64,000 nt of DNA from UBA1952 sp965200035 (GTDB lineage Bacteria; Bacteroidota; Bacteroidia; Chitinophagales; Chitinophagaceae). A program made the position numbers and the translations under genes. Shown one piece after another: positions 15,249 to 24,354 of the stretch. Numbering within the stretch: position 1 is the first letter of the stretch; the number at the start of each line of letters is the position of its first letter. The DNA lies in assembly GCA_965200035.1 (NCBI GenBank), contig OZ241334.1:3286001-3350000 (forward strand), written 5' to 3'. Under the pieces are notes generated by a model. That model had not been told where the DNA came from. It did not search any database and saw nothing but the letters and a program-made list of their open reading frames with translations.

Positions 15249-17441
15249 ATGATCAAAAAGGCATTGATGCTAATGGGTATCGCATGTGCAGCCTCAGGGG
15301 CAGCTCATGCGCAATTCTGCGCTACGGATGAAGTGAACAACAGATACCTTCGTCAGCATCCGGAAATTGCATTATATAATCAGCAGCTTGAAAGAGATAT
15401 TGCAGCGAACATCCAGCAGTTGAAATCAACGGTAATGATGCGTGGCACTGCCGATACAGATACGGCCTTCCTGACCATACCAGTGGTTGTGCATATTATT
15501 CACGATTACGGCACCGAGTACCTCAGCGATGATAAAGTCTATCAGATGATGGACGAGCTGAATACCGTTTACAGCAAGCAAAACCTTTCCCAGCTTTCTC
15601 AGGTCATCAATACGTTTGTGCCTTACATTGGCAATATGCACATCCGCTTCCGCCTTGCCACGAAAGATCCGGGCGGTAATCCTACCCATGGCATCACCCG
15701 CAGCCGTACTTACCTGACTGCAGGCGGCGATGACCAGGCTAAGCTTGACTTCTGGCCACAAAACGAATACCTGAATATCTGGTTTGAACGCGTAATTGGC
15801 CTGGGTGCCACAGGTGGCGGCATCGTGGCTGCTTATTCCATGACCCCGGGTTCTGCCCAGTTCGCACCTGAATATGATGGCCTTATTGCCAATTATCAAT
15901 TCATCAACTCGACTGGTAGCGGCAGCAATACAGTACCGCATGAAATCGGTCACTTCCTGAACCTGTCGCATCCCTGGGGCAATACCAACAGCGCAGGCGT
16001 AAGCTGTGGTGACGATAATGTGGATGATACCCCGCCTACAAAAGGCCACTTCGGTGGATGTGATGTATATGATGTAACCTGTGCCACTAATTATACCCAC
16101 AATGGCATTGACTATCCCGATACTACAAATGTGCAGAACATCATGGACTATGCAGATTGTGAGCTGATGTTTACCAAGGGACAAACGCAGCGCTCCAGAG
16201 CTGCCTTGCGCAGTGGAGTGGCCAATCGCAGCAATCTTTGGACCGCATCTAACCTTACTACCACCGGCGCGCTTGCCAATCGTCCATCTTTACCGCCGGT
16301 AGCTGATTTTTCTGCCACGCGTATGTTTGGCTGTGCCGGCTCTACCAATTTTTCATTTGTAAACCGTAGCTGGAATGATACCCTGACCGGCGCCAGCTGG
16401 ACCTTTTCAAACAGTGCAGGCACTGCATCTTCCACCTCAAGCAATGCCAGCACAACATTCAGCGACCCGGGGTGGGTGACCGCTACATTGACTGCAACCG
16501 GTAATAGTGGCAGCAATACCATTTCCAAGCAAATAGTATATGCTGCCGATCCTAATGCCATCAATGCGCATGAGTATTATGCAGAGTTTACGCCGGGTGG
16601 GGATATTGATAAATATCCGGTCTTCAATTATTACAATACAGAGCGCAAATGGGAGCTGGTGAGCAATGCCGGCGTTTATGACAATTATTCTATCCGCTAC
16701 GTAAATCAGGATACCCGCGCGCAGAATACCGTAGCTATCGCCACCAATACACCAAAAGGCGATTACTCAGATTTTTATACACCTGCATTCGACCTTTCTA
16801 CCAGCGAATTTGCTGCTTCCAGCGCTAAGCTTACCTTCTTCACGGCAGGCGCATACCGCACAGCCAGCACAACTCAGATGAATGATGTGCTGGACGTTTC
16901 TTACTCTACGGACTGTGGCAATATATGGCGCAAGCTCGATACACTGGCAGGGGTAGAGATCGCCAACAATACGGCGCAGACTGCTGATTTTACACCACAG
17001 GGTTTCAGCGCTTGGACACTGCGCAGCTTTGCTTTGCCAGCGCTCGCAAAAGGACCGAAAGTATATTTCCGGTTCCGCTACAAGCCGGGCGTAAACAGCA
17101 GCACATTGATGGGTAATGGCAACAATTTTTATGTGGACCGCATCGGCATAACCAGCAATCCGCTGGGCATTAATGAGCAGGAGCTGAATGCAGAAGGCAT
17201 CGCACTGGCGCCGAATCCGACTACCGGCAACGCCTGGATCATGCTCAGCAATAAGAATGCAGGTACTGCACAGGTTCTGGTAACGGACATTACCGGCAAA
17301 GCAGTGTACAAGACCAGCCAGGCGATCAACGGTACTACCCGTATCGAAATTCCGGCCACTGCTATTCCGGCGAAAGGGATGTATCTGGTACAGGTTCAGA
17401 CAAACAGCCAGACTTATACCAAAAAGCTGGTGGTGTACTAA
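15249..17441 (+). CDS. Secreted M43-type zinc metalloprotease with PKD and T9SS sorting domains
   Basis: The 730-residue protein has a signal peptide (MIKKALMLMGIACAASGAAHAQ), a cytophagalysin/pappalysin-like M43 domain with the zinc site HEIGHFLNLSH at 231-241 and a Met-turn (NIMDYADCELMF), a PKD-like domain (about 350-435), a jelly-roll-like region and a C-terminal T9SS type A sorting domain (LAPNPTTGNAWIML ... KKLVVY). It should cross the outer membrane by type IX secretion and degrade extracellular protein. It is monocistronic, with a terminator at 17571. The family call is solid; the substrate is unknown. Confidence 0.93.
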   Translation: MIKKALMLMGIACAASGAAHAQFCATDEVNNRYLRQHPEIALYNQQLERDIAANIQQLKSTVMMRGTADTDTAFLTIPVVVHIIHDYGTEYLSDDKVYQMMDELNTVYSKQNLSQLSQVINTFVPYIGNMHIRFRLATKDPGGNPTHGITRSRTYLTAGGDDQAKLDFWPQNEYLNIWFERVIGLGATGGGIVAAYSMTPGSAQFAPEYDGLIANYQFINSTGSGSNTVPHEIGHFLNLSHPWGNTNSAGVSCGDDNVDDTPPTKGHFGGCDVYDVTCATNYTHNGIDYPDTTNVQNIMDYADCELMFTKGQTQRSRAALRSGVANRSNLWTASNLTTTGALANRPSLPPVADFSATRMFGCAGSTNFSFVNRSWNDTLTGASWTFSNSAGTASSTSSNASTTFSDPGWVTATLTATGNSGSNTISKQIVYAADPNAINAHEYYAEFTPGGDIDKYPVFNYYNTERKWELVSNAGVYDNYSIRYVNQDTRAQNTVAIATNTPKGDYSDFYTPAFDLSTSEFAASSAKLTFFTAGAYRTASTTQMNDVLDVSYSTDCGNIWRKLDTLAGVEIANNTAQTADFTPQGFSAWTLRSFALPALAKGPKVYFRFRYKPGVNSSTLMGNGNNFYVDRIGITSNPLGINEQELNAEGIALAPNPTTGNAWIMLSNKNAGTAQVLVTDITGKAVYKTSQAINGTTRIEIPATAIPAKGMYLVQVQTNSQTYTKKLVVY

Positions 17442-17497
17442 ATCAGCACCTTGCCTGAACTTGTCCGACTAAGCTCGCCGAAGCCTTCATGTTATTA

Positions 17498-17520
17498 TCC
17501 TTCAGCAGGCTCAGGATGAC
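17498..17520. repeat. REP-like repeat copy (GTCATCCTGAG type)
   Basis: On the minus strand this reads GTCATCCTGAGCCTGCTGAA GGA. The same motif recurs at 22757-22778, and related TGTCATTCCG..AAGGA copies are at 46752 and 46840. Such sequences are dispersed extragenic repeats in many bacteria. Confidence 0.5.
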
Positions 17521-17570
17521 AAAACTGATGTTGAAATAGTTTATTTACTATCATTGTCAGATATTGAAAT

Positions 17571-17599
17571 CCCGCATCATTCAGGTGCGGGGTTTTTTT
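17571..17599 (+). terminator. Terminator of the M43 protease gene
   Basis: Stem CCCGCA/TGCGGG (17571-17576 with 17586-17591) is followed by seven T. It lies 130 bases after the protease stop. Confidence 0.75.
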
Positions 17600-17663
17600 A
17601 TTGTCCCGGTCAGTCCTGAATGTGGCGTGCTTGCACAGGTATCTGAAATGCGTGCTTTCTACG

Positions 17664-17747
17664 TTTGCATTACAAAAGGAAAATGCAATCGTTATGCAAA
17701 AAATCATCCCCTTTCCGGCCTTCAACAATCAGGCAGAAGAAGCATAA
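17664..17747 (+). pseudogene. Remnant of a VOC/PhnB-like gene start with its promoter
   Basis: A perfect -7 box TACGTTTG (17660-17667) is followed by an ATG at 17694 and 17 codons, MQKIIPFPAFNNQAEEA, then TAA. This is very like the N-terminus of PhnB/VOC (3-demethylubiquinone-methyltransferase-like) proteins, which usually start MQKI.PFLWF...AEEA and run to about 130-160 residues. Nothing after the stop in any frame continues the family, and 15 bases later comes the terminator of the opposite gene. I read it as a gene deleted after codon 17. An inverted repeat TTGCATT/AATGCAA flanks the presumed transcription start. A new micropeptide is a less likely alternative. Confidence 0.55.
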
Positions 17748-17762
17748 TCAGGGCTTAAAACC

Positions 17763-17804
17763 AAAAGAGAAGGGATGCATTGAATAACGCATCCCTTCTC
17801 TTTT
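17763..17804 (-). terminator. Terminator of the S8 protease gene
   Basis: A perfect 16-bp inverted repeat, AAAAGAGAAGGGATGC (17763-17778) with its complement (17789-17804), loop 10 bases, lies just beyond the minus-strand stop. Its A/T ends make it usable in both directions. Confidence 0.85.
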
Positions 17805-17820
17805 ATTGAAAAATGAAATC

Positions 17821-20088
17821 TTAACGAACTACCGCCTTAATGCTGACCGCGCCTTCCTTACCGGAAATGCGCACCACATAAGTGCCCTTAGCCAAAGTCG
17901 CAAAGCTCAGCGAGCGCTGATTGGTGCCAGAAATCACAGACCATACAGTATGTGCTGCCGTACGGCCTGTTACATCCAAAACATCTACCTGAAGATTATC
18001 CGCCGCAGTACCCGTGTAATCAAGCGTGAAATTGCCATCATTAGGATTCGGGAACAGCACGCAATCCAGCTTCTTGCCAGTGTATTGATAAATGCCTTGT
18101 GTCTGCACCAGCCTGCGCACCGCACCATAAGCATTGATCTTGCCATGTCCCCAGCCATTATTGCCGGCAGCAGGCAATGAGCCGGTATTGGCATCCTGGA
18201 TCGCCGTTTCAAAAATAACCGACTTTGCCTGTTGTGGCGTAAGGTTAGGGTTTACCTGAAGCATCAGCGCTACAATGCCCGCTGCGGCAGGAGAAGCAGC
18301 GGAAGTACCCGTAAATTCTCCATAATAATAAGTGCGTCCGGTAAGCGGAAAAGTATAAGAAGCCCGCAGGTTGGATTCATTAGAGCCACCGGCCACATAT
18401 GCTGTATCATACGAGCTCATGGAAGTAGCAATTGTAAGGCCCGGCGCTGTAATATCCGGCTTAATGCGGCCATCGATCATAGGGCCACGGCTGGAAAATG
18501 GAACCAGCTTATTGGCGGTTACATAATTGTTGTAAGAATAGTTCTGATGATTAATAGAGGCCCAGCTTGTCTTGGATGCATAAGCGCCCACCAGCAGCAC
18601 AGAATTGCCGGCACCCATATCGCTTACTGTAGAGAGCGTATCACCTTCGGCAGCCGTAGCATCATTCAGCTTGCCGAAAGAGCTCTGAAAACCGTGATCG
18701 TAGCCATAGTAGTAATACTCATTCCACATATTGACCGTACCATTCTGGCCACCGACATCCACCCGCACCGTATCCGAAGTCTTATTGAAAATGCTCATCG
18801 TCATACGCGGCTTGCCGTTGAATTCAGAAAGGCTGTTGATGAAATCGATATAGCAGGTGTCCGTGCCATTTGAGCCAAGGAGATATTGGCTGTGCGTGCT
18901 GTTGTCCAGCATCACTACAGGAGTAGCCGTAAACTCAGCGCCATTTTTATAAAGCCTTACCTTACCCGAGAAGGTCTTGCCTGCATCGCCCCATACATCT
19001 ATCCAGGTACGCTTGTAAGCCTCAGAAGTAAACTTCAGGTAAGTGTGAATGCCCGTATCGCCGGCGGCAAACGTTTTGTTGAGATGAAGATGCTCTTCAC
19101 CTTCATTGCCCGCGCTCATCACAATCAGCTTGCCCGCGCCGGAAAGAGCATCACAAGCCTGGTTGAACAGGGTAGTGCCATCGTGAGGACCGCTTTGTGA
19201 GCCCCAGCTGATATTCACCACTGCAGGCTTTCCCTGAGCGGTCGCATATTTGAAGATGTAATCAATGCCCTTGATGAAATCAGAAAACCCGCTCGAAAGC
19301 CACTGACCGCCGATGCTGTCGCGGCGTACGCCTACCAGCACCATCTGTGCATCATATGCCATACCGCGCCACTTGGCGGCATCGCTGCCATAGCCGCTGC
19401 CTGCCGCCATGCCCGCCACGGCAGTACCATGCGTTTGCTTGGGATTATCGGTAGTCTGAGCCTTGATAATAGTAGTATCTGCAAGCTCACGGCCAAACAG
19501 CTCATTGGCGGGTGGTGTGCCCGTGCCGCCCATCTCCCATACTTTCCGTACCCGGTAGCCTGAGCCGAATGTATCATAAAGGGTAGGGTGATTGTAATCA
19601 AAGCCAAAATCAATGACCCCTACGATCACGTTTTTTCCGCTGTACACCATGGGCAGGTTGATGCCTTTGTGCACGCTGTCCACGCGCGTTGTTTTTTTTG
19701 CTACATCGAGCTTTGGAAGCACTACCGGCTCATCCAGCTCTATGTAAAGGATGCCCTTTATCTGGGTCATCGGCACCACATTTTCTACCGGCGCATCTAC
19801 CGTCCATATATCGCCGGCTCTGGTACTTACATGGATATTGAGCGCCATCAGCTTTTCATATACATTACCGCCATTTGCGCTTACTTTAATGAGGCCGCTC
19901 AGGTATTCTTTACCATCGGCCCCTCTCTTGTACATATAGCCGTCCGGGCGGCTGTTGCTGGTTTTCTTGACCGCAGCAAGATATTGTCGCGTGACCGGTG
20001 AAAGGCCGGGAGCCGGTTGCTCGCTCTGGGCAAACGAGCTGGCGGAGATGGTTAATGCAGAGAAAAGGAGCGTAGCAAAATGCTTCAT
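17821..20088 (-). CDS. Secreted subtilisin-like (S8) protease with T9SS sorting domain
   Basis: The 755-residue protein starts with a signal peptide (MKHFATLLFSALTISASSFAQ), followed by a propeptide-like region to about 130. The peptidase S8 triad is Asp160 in VIDFGFDYNHP, His220 in THGTAVAGMAAG and a Ser near residue 600 in GTSAASPAAAG. An insert between His and Ser carries a beta-rich segment. The C-terminal ~75 residues are a T9SS type A domain (LFPNPNDGNFTLDY ... ISGKEGAVSIKAVVR). It is an exported protease, convergent with the M43 protease, so two T9SS proteases sit back to back. Confidence 0.93.
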   Translation of the reverse strand: MKHFATLLFSALTISASSFAQSEQPAPGLSPVTRQYLAAVKKTSNSRPDGYMYKRGADGKEYLSGLIKVSANGGNVYEKLMALNIHVSTRAGDIWTVDAPVENVVPMTQIKGILYIELDEPVVLPKLDVAKKTTRVDSVHKGINLPMVYSGKNVIVGVIDFGFDYNHPTLYDTFGSGYRVRKVWEMGGTGTPPANELFGRELADTTIIKAQTTDNPKQTHGTAVAGMAAGSGYGSDAAKWRGMAYDAQMVLVGVRRDSIGGQWLSSGFSDFIKGIDYIFKYATAQGKPAVVNISWGSQSGPHDGTTLFNQACDALSGAGKLIVMSAGNEGEEHLHLNKTFAAGDTGIHTYLKFTSEAYKRTWIDVWGDAGKTFSGKVRLYKNGAEFTATPVVMLDNSTHSQYLLGSNGTDTCYIDFINSLSEFNGKPRMTMSIFNKTSDTVRVDVGGQNGTVNMWNEYYYYGYDHGFQSSFGKLNDATAAEGDTLSTVSDMGAGNSVLLVGAYASKTSWASINHQNYSYNNYVTANKLVPFSSRGPMIDGRIKPDITAPGLTIATSMSSYDTAYVAGGSNESNLRASYTFPLTGRTYYYGEFTGTSAASPAAAGIVALMLQVNPNLTPQQAKSVIFETAIQDANTGSLPAAGNNGWGHGKINAYGAVRRLVQTQGIYQYTGKKLDCVLFPNPNDGNFTLDYTGTAADNLQVDVLDVTGRTAAHTVWSVISGTNQRSLSFATLAKGTYVVRISGKEGAVSIKAVVR

Positions 20089-20228
20089 CTATCAGGAAAA
20101 ATTAATGCTTGTAAATATACGCTTTTGATTACGTAATGTTTTTCAGGGTGGCTTATTCATATCAGGTTTATATACAATGGCATGATTTACTTAGCAGATT
20201 CAGCAAAGAGACCACATCCACCTACAAA

Positions 20229-22682
20229 ATGCCCCGTTTGCTTAAAATAGTTGCGCGTATCATCGCCGTGTTGGCAGGCATTATCCTGCTGGCCTGGGTA
20301 TCGCTTTCCTGGTATATAACGTCGCACAAGCAGGCCTTGCTCCAGAAAATCACCAGCGACCTGAGCGCGCAGACGGGCGGTAAGCTCGTCATCGAAGACA
20401 TGCAGCCCTCGCTCTGGACCAGCTTTCCCAATGTATCTGTTGTATTGAGCAATGTAACCCTGCGCGACAGCATGTATGAGCAGCATCACCACAGCCTGCT
20501 GGAGGCAAAGCAGCTATTTGTAAAGCTGAATACACTGAGCCTTCTTTCAGGGCGTACAGAGATAAAAAAGCTGACCGCCGCACACGGCGCTATATTCATA
20601 TACACAGACTCTACCGGGTATTCCAATACCTATCTGCTCAGCGGGCACAAGAAAGATAAGGATACCACAAAAGAAGGCAAGCATACCATCGTCAAAGCCT
20701 TTGGGATGGAAGATATAGACATCCAGTTCGTGCATGAAATAAAGAAAAAGCTCTTTCACGTGCACGTCAACAGCCTCAACGGAACCACGGAGCTTGCCAA
20801 AGGCGTCTATCAGGTGCACGTAGGCACGAAAGCGCATGTTTACCAGTTCTGCTTCAATACCGTGCGCGGCTCGTTCATCAAAGACCGTGATCTGGATATA
20901 GATATAGCGCTCACCTTCGATCCCAAAGAAAAGAAACTGTATGTGCCTGAGCAGGAGATTAAGATAAGCGGACAGCCCATCATATTCACCTCTGTCTTCA
21001 ACTTCAAGGACAATCCCCCTTCCTTTTCCATGCGCCTGCGCTCGCAGCGCATTCCCTACAAAACAGCCGTAAGCTGGGTTTCGCACAACATCCGGCTTAA
21101 GCTCGATTCCTTTGATTTCAAGCGTCCCATAGCCGTAGATGCGCAGATCAGCGGCGTCATGGCCTATCGTAATATTCCCCTGATCCGCGTCAATTACCTG
21201 ATCAAAAATAACGTGCTGCAAAGCAGCTTCGGCAATGTGGAAAATATCAGCTTCACCGGATTTTATTTCAATGAAGCTGTAGCCGGCAACGGTCATGGCG
21301 ATGACAACTCACAGATGCAGTTTCAGCGCGTAAGCGGCACCTGGAATGAGATACCGTTCAGCATGGATACACTCAATGTGACCAACCTGCTGATGCCATT
21401 CCTGAGCGTTCGGGTAAAGTCTTACTTCCCCCTGAAAGCCATCAACAATGTAGTGAGCGGCAACACGCTCTCTTTCAATGAAGGGCGCGCCCAGGCCGAT
21501 CTGGAATATGTAGGCGGCGTGCTGGCGCAGGATACCACTCCTTACACCATCAACGGATTTCTGAAGATAAGCGATGCCGCATTGTCCTACGCACCGCGCG
21601 CGCTCGACTTCCGGAAGGTGCGCGCTACCTTATTGTTCAAAGATGATAACCTCTTCATGCGGGATGTGCATCTGCAAAGCAAGAGCAGCTCCATAAGCAT
21701 GGAAGGGGAGGCGCTTCACTTCCTGCGCCTGTATTTTGCTGATCCGCGAAAGATCTATCTGGACTGGCGCATCAAAAGCCCGCTCATCAATCTGAATGAC
21801 TTTTTATCGTTCGTAGGCAAGCCCAATGCACCGGCGAAGACAAAGATTCCAAAGCCATCGCCTCGCGTAGGCGGACAGCTCGATAATGTGCTCGAAAGCA
21901 GCACCATTCGCCTCGATGCAGCCGTTGACAAGCTAGTCTATAAAAACTTCATGGCAACAGGCCTTCATGCCAAAGCTTCCATTGGGGAATCCGGCATCCT
22001 GCTGGAGCAGGTATCGCTGGGGCAGGGTGGTGGCAACATTGTGGTCAGGGGAGTCATTCATCAGGATGTAAAAGACAATCCGTTCGAGCTGAAAGCAGAC
22101 ATCAGCAAGGTGAATGTAGGGGCGCTGTTCAAAGGCTTTGACAACTTCAGCCAGACTGCGCTCACCGATCAGAACCTGCAGGGACGGCTAACGGCCACCG
22201 CAGCCATCAGCGGCAAGATGACTGAGCGCGCCAAGATCCTGCCCTACTCGCTGAACGGAAAGATAACCTTCAGGCTGGAAGACGGCGTGCTGGATCATTT
22301 CGCGCCGCTGGAGAAGATCGGCAAGGTCGTGTTCAAGCAGCGCAACCTCTCGCACGTCACCTTCAAGGATATTCACAACACCCTCGACGTATCCGGCAAT
22401 ACCATCACCATTCCTCCAATGACCATCGAGTCGAGCGCCGTAAACATGCAGGTGCAGGGAGTGTACAAAATGCCGAAAGGCACAGACATTGCCCTGTCCG
22501 TACCATTGCGCAATCCTGAAAAAGAAGAAGCCTCCACCATCTTCGGCAAGCTGCTGCGCACCGGCAAAGGAATAGTAGTGAACCTGCGCGCGCAGGACAA
22601 AGACGGAACCGGGGTAAAAATAACCTGGGACCCGTTCAAAAAAGGAAAGAAAGCTACCGGGCAGGCCGATGAAAAACCATAG
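20229..22682 (+). CDS. AsmA-family membrane-anchored protein
   Basis: AsmA-like proteins have an N-terminal membrane anchor and a long periplasmic beta-rich groove; relatives (TamB, YhdP) move phospholipids to the outer membrane. ATG 20229 (MPRLLKIVARIIAVLAGIILLAWVSL) gives 817 residues with the anchor at once; an upstream ATG at 20136 would add 31 polar residues. Visible AsmA features are the N-terminal KITSDLSAQTGGKLVIEDM..SLWTSFPNVSVVLSNVTL and a C-terminal AsmA_2-like region (QLSGRLTA-type QNLQGRLTATAAISGKM, DVSGNTITIPPMTIESSAVNMQVQG). It stands alone, divergent from the S8 gene. Confidence 0.85.
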   Translation: MPRLLKIVARIIAVLAGIILLAWVSLSWYITSHKQALLQKITSDLSAQTGGKLVIEDMQPSLWTSFPNVSVVLSNVTLRDSMYEQHHHSLLEAKQLFVKLNTLSLLSGRTEIKKLTAAHGAIFIYTDSTGYSNTYLLSGHKKDKDTTKEGKHTIVKAFGMEDIDIQFVHEIKKKLFHVHVNSLNGTTELAKGVYQVHVGTKAHVYQFCFNTVRGSFIKDRDLDIDIALTFDPKEKKLYVPEQEIKISGQPIIFTSVFNFKDNPPSFSMRLRSQRIPYKTAVSWVSHNIRLKLDSFDFKRPIAVDAQISGVMAYRNIPLIRVNYLIKNNVLQSSFGNVENISFTGFYFNEAVAGNGHGDDNSQMQFQRVSGTWNEIPFSMDTLNVTNLLMPFLSVRVKSYFPLKAINNVVSGNTLSFNEGRAQADLEYVGGVLAQDTTPYTINGFLKISDAALSYAPRALDFRKVRATLLFKDDNLFMRDVHLQSKSSSISMEGEALHFLRLYFADPRKIYLDWRIKSPLINLNDFLSFVGKPNAPAKTKIPKPSPRVGGQLDNVLESSTIRLDAAVDKLVYKNFMATGLHAKASIGESGILLEQVSLGQGGGNIVVRGVIHQDVKDNPFELKADISKVNVGALFKGFDNFSQTALTDQNLQGRLTATAAISGKMTERAKILPYSLNGKITFRLEDGVLDHFAPLEKIGKVVFKQRNLSHVTFKDIHNTLDVSGNTITIPPMTIESSAVNMQVQGVYKMPKGTDIALSVPLRNPEKEEASTIFGKLLRTGKGIVVNLRAQDKDGTGVKITWDPFKKGKKATGQADEKP

Positions 22683-22756
22683 CACAATCTGCACAGGTCG
22701 CAGTGGGATGCTTCCTGTAGTCAGCACGACCTGCACAGCGTGGCACATACAGCGGG

Positions 22757-22778
22757 GTCATCCTGAGGCACGAAGGAT
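22757..22778. repeat. REP-like repeat copy (GTCATCCTGAGGC type)
   Basis: GTCATCCTGAGGCACGAAGG AT matches the family seen at 17498-17520. Just before it, CAGGTCG (22694-22700) and CGACCTG (22727-22733) form an inverted pair around GGGATGCTTCCTG, a further relative. Confidence 0.5.
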
Positions 22779-22924
22779 ACCACAGCGAGCAATATTTCCG
22801 GGCAAAAAACATTTCGAAAAGGGAACAAGCAGACAATTCATTTTAAACAGGACAATCACCATCTCTCATTAAACATGCAGAAAATAATAGCCGGAAAAGA
22901 CCGTTAAAAGCAAAGAAAGAATCA

Positions 22925-23038
22925 GGGCAAAAAAGCCCGGCACCACAGTAGCAAAAAAAGCTCAATAGCAAGATGTTGCGCGCCGCAGTCATTGCGCGCA
23001 ACTGCCTTTTTGCTTACTTTTTGGCACCAAAAAGTAAG
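22925..23038. repeat. Cluster of palindromes upstream of the LysE gene
   Basis: Three hairpins follow one another: GGGC-AAAAAA-GCCC (22925-22938); GTTGCGCGC/GCGCGCAAC (22975-22983 with 22994-23002); and a near-perfect 26-base palindrome, CTTACTTTTTGG-CA-CCAAAAAGTAAG (23013-23038). The last is like extragenic palindromes I have met in many Bacteroidota genomes. GCAAAAA at 22951 can pair with TTTTTGC at 23007, enclosing the second hairpin. With the REP copy at 22757 this explains the 398-base gap. Confidence 0.65.
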
Positions 23039-23080
23039 AGAAAGAAAAAGCACGTAAACACAAAACACTATCTTTCCCCA

Positions 23081-23809
23081 ATGGCAATATTCAGTGCAAT
23101 AGTAGGTGGCATATCGCTTGGCCTGTTCATGGCCATCTCCGTTGGCCCCACCATATTCGCCATCATCCGGTACAGCATCAACCACAGCTACAAAGCCGGC
23201 CTTGCCTTCGTGCTCGGCGTATCCGTCAGCGACATCATGTACGTAACGGTAGCCAACCTCATGTCGCCGCTGATGAATATGCTCAGCAAATACGATACCT
23301 GGCTGGCGTACGGCGGCTCCGTTATCCTCATGATTATGGGACTGACCGGCCTGCTCAAAAAGAACATCCCCAAACGGCCGGGCAAAGAGACAACTGAGCT
23401 TACCGGCGGGCATTATTTCAGAATATGGCTCAGCGGTTTTCTCATCAATACCGTCAACCCCGGAGTGGTCATCAACTGGCTCGCATCCGTAAAGATCGTC
23501 ACCAAGACCACCGAAGGCTTCACCCCGCAGCAGGATACGCTATACCGCATTGTATTCTTCGGCACCTGCCTCATCCTGGTGCTGGGCATCGACTTCATCA
23601 AAGTATTTCTGGCCGATAAGATCAGGAGCTGGCTCACCCTGCGCCGCATCATGATCCTCAACAAAATATCCGCCGCCTGCCTGTTCGGCTTAGGACTGGT
23701 GATTTTATTGATCACCCTGCTTCACATAGATTTCGGTGGAAAGCAGCAGGCTACTTTATCAAAACCTAATGATCGCACAACAATATCAGCAAATCCAACA
23801 ACTGGTTAA
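23081..23809 (+). CDS. LysE/RhtB-family translocator
   Basis: LysE-type exporters move amino acids or similar metabolites out of the cell. ATG 23081 gives 242 residues with about six membrane helices (AIVGGISLGLFMAISVGPTIFAII; AGLAFVLGVSVSDIMYVTVANL; WLAYGGSVILMIMGLTGLL; then three more). The family signature GPTIFAIIRYSINHSYKAGLAFVLGVSVSD is clear. The frame extends upstream to 22973 through the palindrome cluster, which is not coding. The 40-residue C-terminal tail is hydrophilic. Substrate unknown. Confidence 0.88.
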   Translation: MAIFSAIVGGISLGLFMAISVGPTIFAIIRYSINHSYKAGLAFVLGVSVSDIMYVTVANLMSPLMNMLSKYDTWLAYGGSVILMIMGLTGLLKKNIPKRPGKETTELTGGHYFRIWLSGFLINTVNPGVVINWLASVKIVTKTTEGFTPQQDTLYRIVFFGTCLILVLGIDFIKVFLADKIRSWLTLRRIMILNKISAACLFGLGLVILLITLLHIDFGGKQQATLSKPNDRTTISANPTTG

Positions 23810-23966
23810 GCCCTGCAACACAGGTCATGCTGACGCAAGGAAGCATCCTACAGCAACCCGGGAAACATCGCTAAAACATTGATCAGAAGGAAACGAGCTA
23901 CCGTACATAAGCGGGCCTTCAGTATAATACTATTCAAAATCAGGCACAAACTGATTTCCGCCTTCC

Positions 23967-24260
23967 CAGAATAACCTCCCGGCAATACACCACTACCACC
24001 TGGCAGATCACCACTGCCTCCCGGTAGCACACCAATGTCATAAGGCAGGACACCAATACGATTCGGTAAGAAACCACTGTCACCCGGTAGCTCACCACTG
24101 TCATGCAGCAGGGCACCACTACCACCCGGTAGGACACCACTGTCATGCGGTAGGACACCACTGTCATGCGGTAGGACACCAATGCTATGCAGTAGCACAC
24201 CACTACCATCCGGTAAGAGTACACTGACATCCGGCAGGAGCAAACTTTGGTCCGCTAATT
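23967..24260. repeat. Degenerate 21-bp tandem array (about 14 units)
   Basis: Units begin at 23967, 23988, 24009 and so on every 21 bases to 24240, with no indels. The best pair (24135 and 24156) is identical: CACCACTGTCATGCGGTAGGA. Other units keep CACCA at the start and GGTAGGA-like bases at the end and vary between. Two minus-strand frames stay open and encode heptads such as VLPHDSG, but no ATG or ribosome site precedes them, so I treat the array as non-coding. It fills the convergent gap between the LysE gene and the response regulator; decayed units may continue to about 24300. A second array with other bases but the same period is at 46957. Confidence 0.85.
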
Positions 24261-24354
24261 CCGAATCAGCATCCGTCGGCCCCCAGAAGCCATCTGTCAG
24301 CGACAGACTTAGTATGAGAAGAGGATATCTGCCAGCTTTATTGCAGGATTTATA

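Noticed and set aside
17564..17758. 64-codon plus-strand frame between the two proteases
   Set aside because: It runs through the M43 terminator and the VOC remnant in another frame; no family resemblance.
22922..23413. Minus-strand frame reading LTFWCQKVSKKAVARND
   Set aside because: This wording is the translation of the CTTACTTTTTGG palindrome seen as a shadow in many genomes; the rest is antisense to the LysE gene.
23848..24243. Open frame of 131 codons on the minus strand across the 21-bp array
   Set aside because: It only exists because a 21-bp period keeps frames open; a second frame is open too, the start is TTG without a ribosome site, and the C-terminal third is not repeat-like.
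23967..24260. CRISPR array
   Set aside because: Units are contiguous 21-mers without spacers and there are no cas genes.
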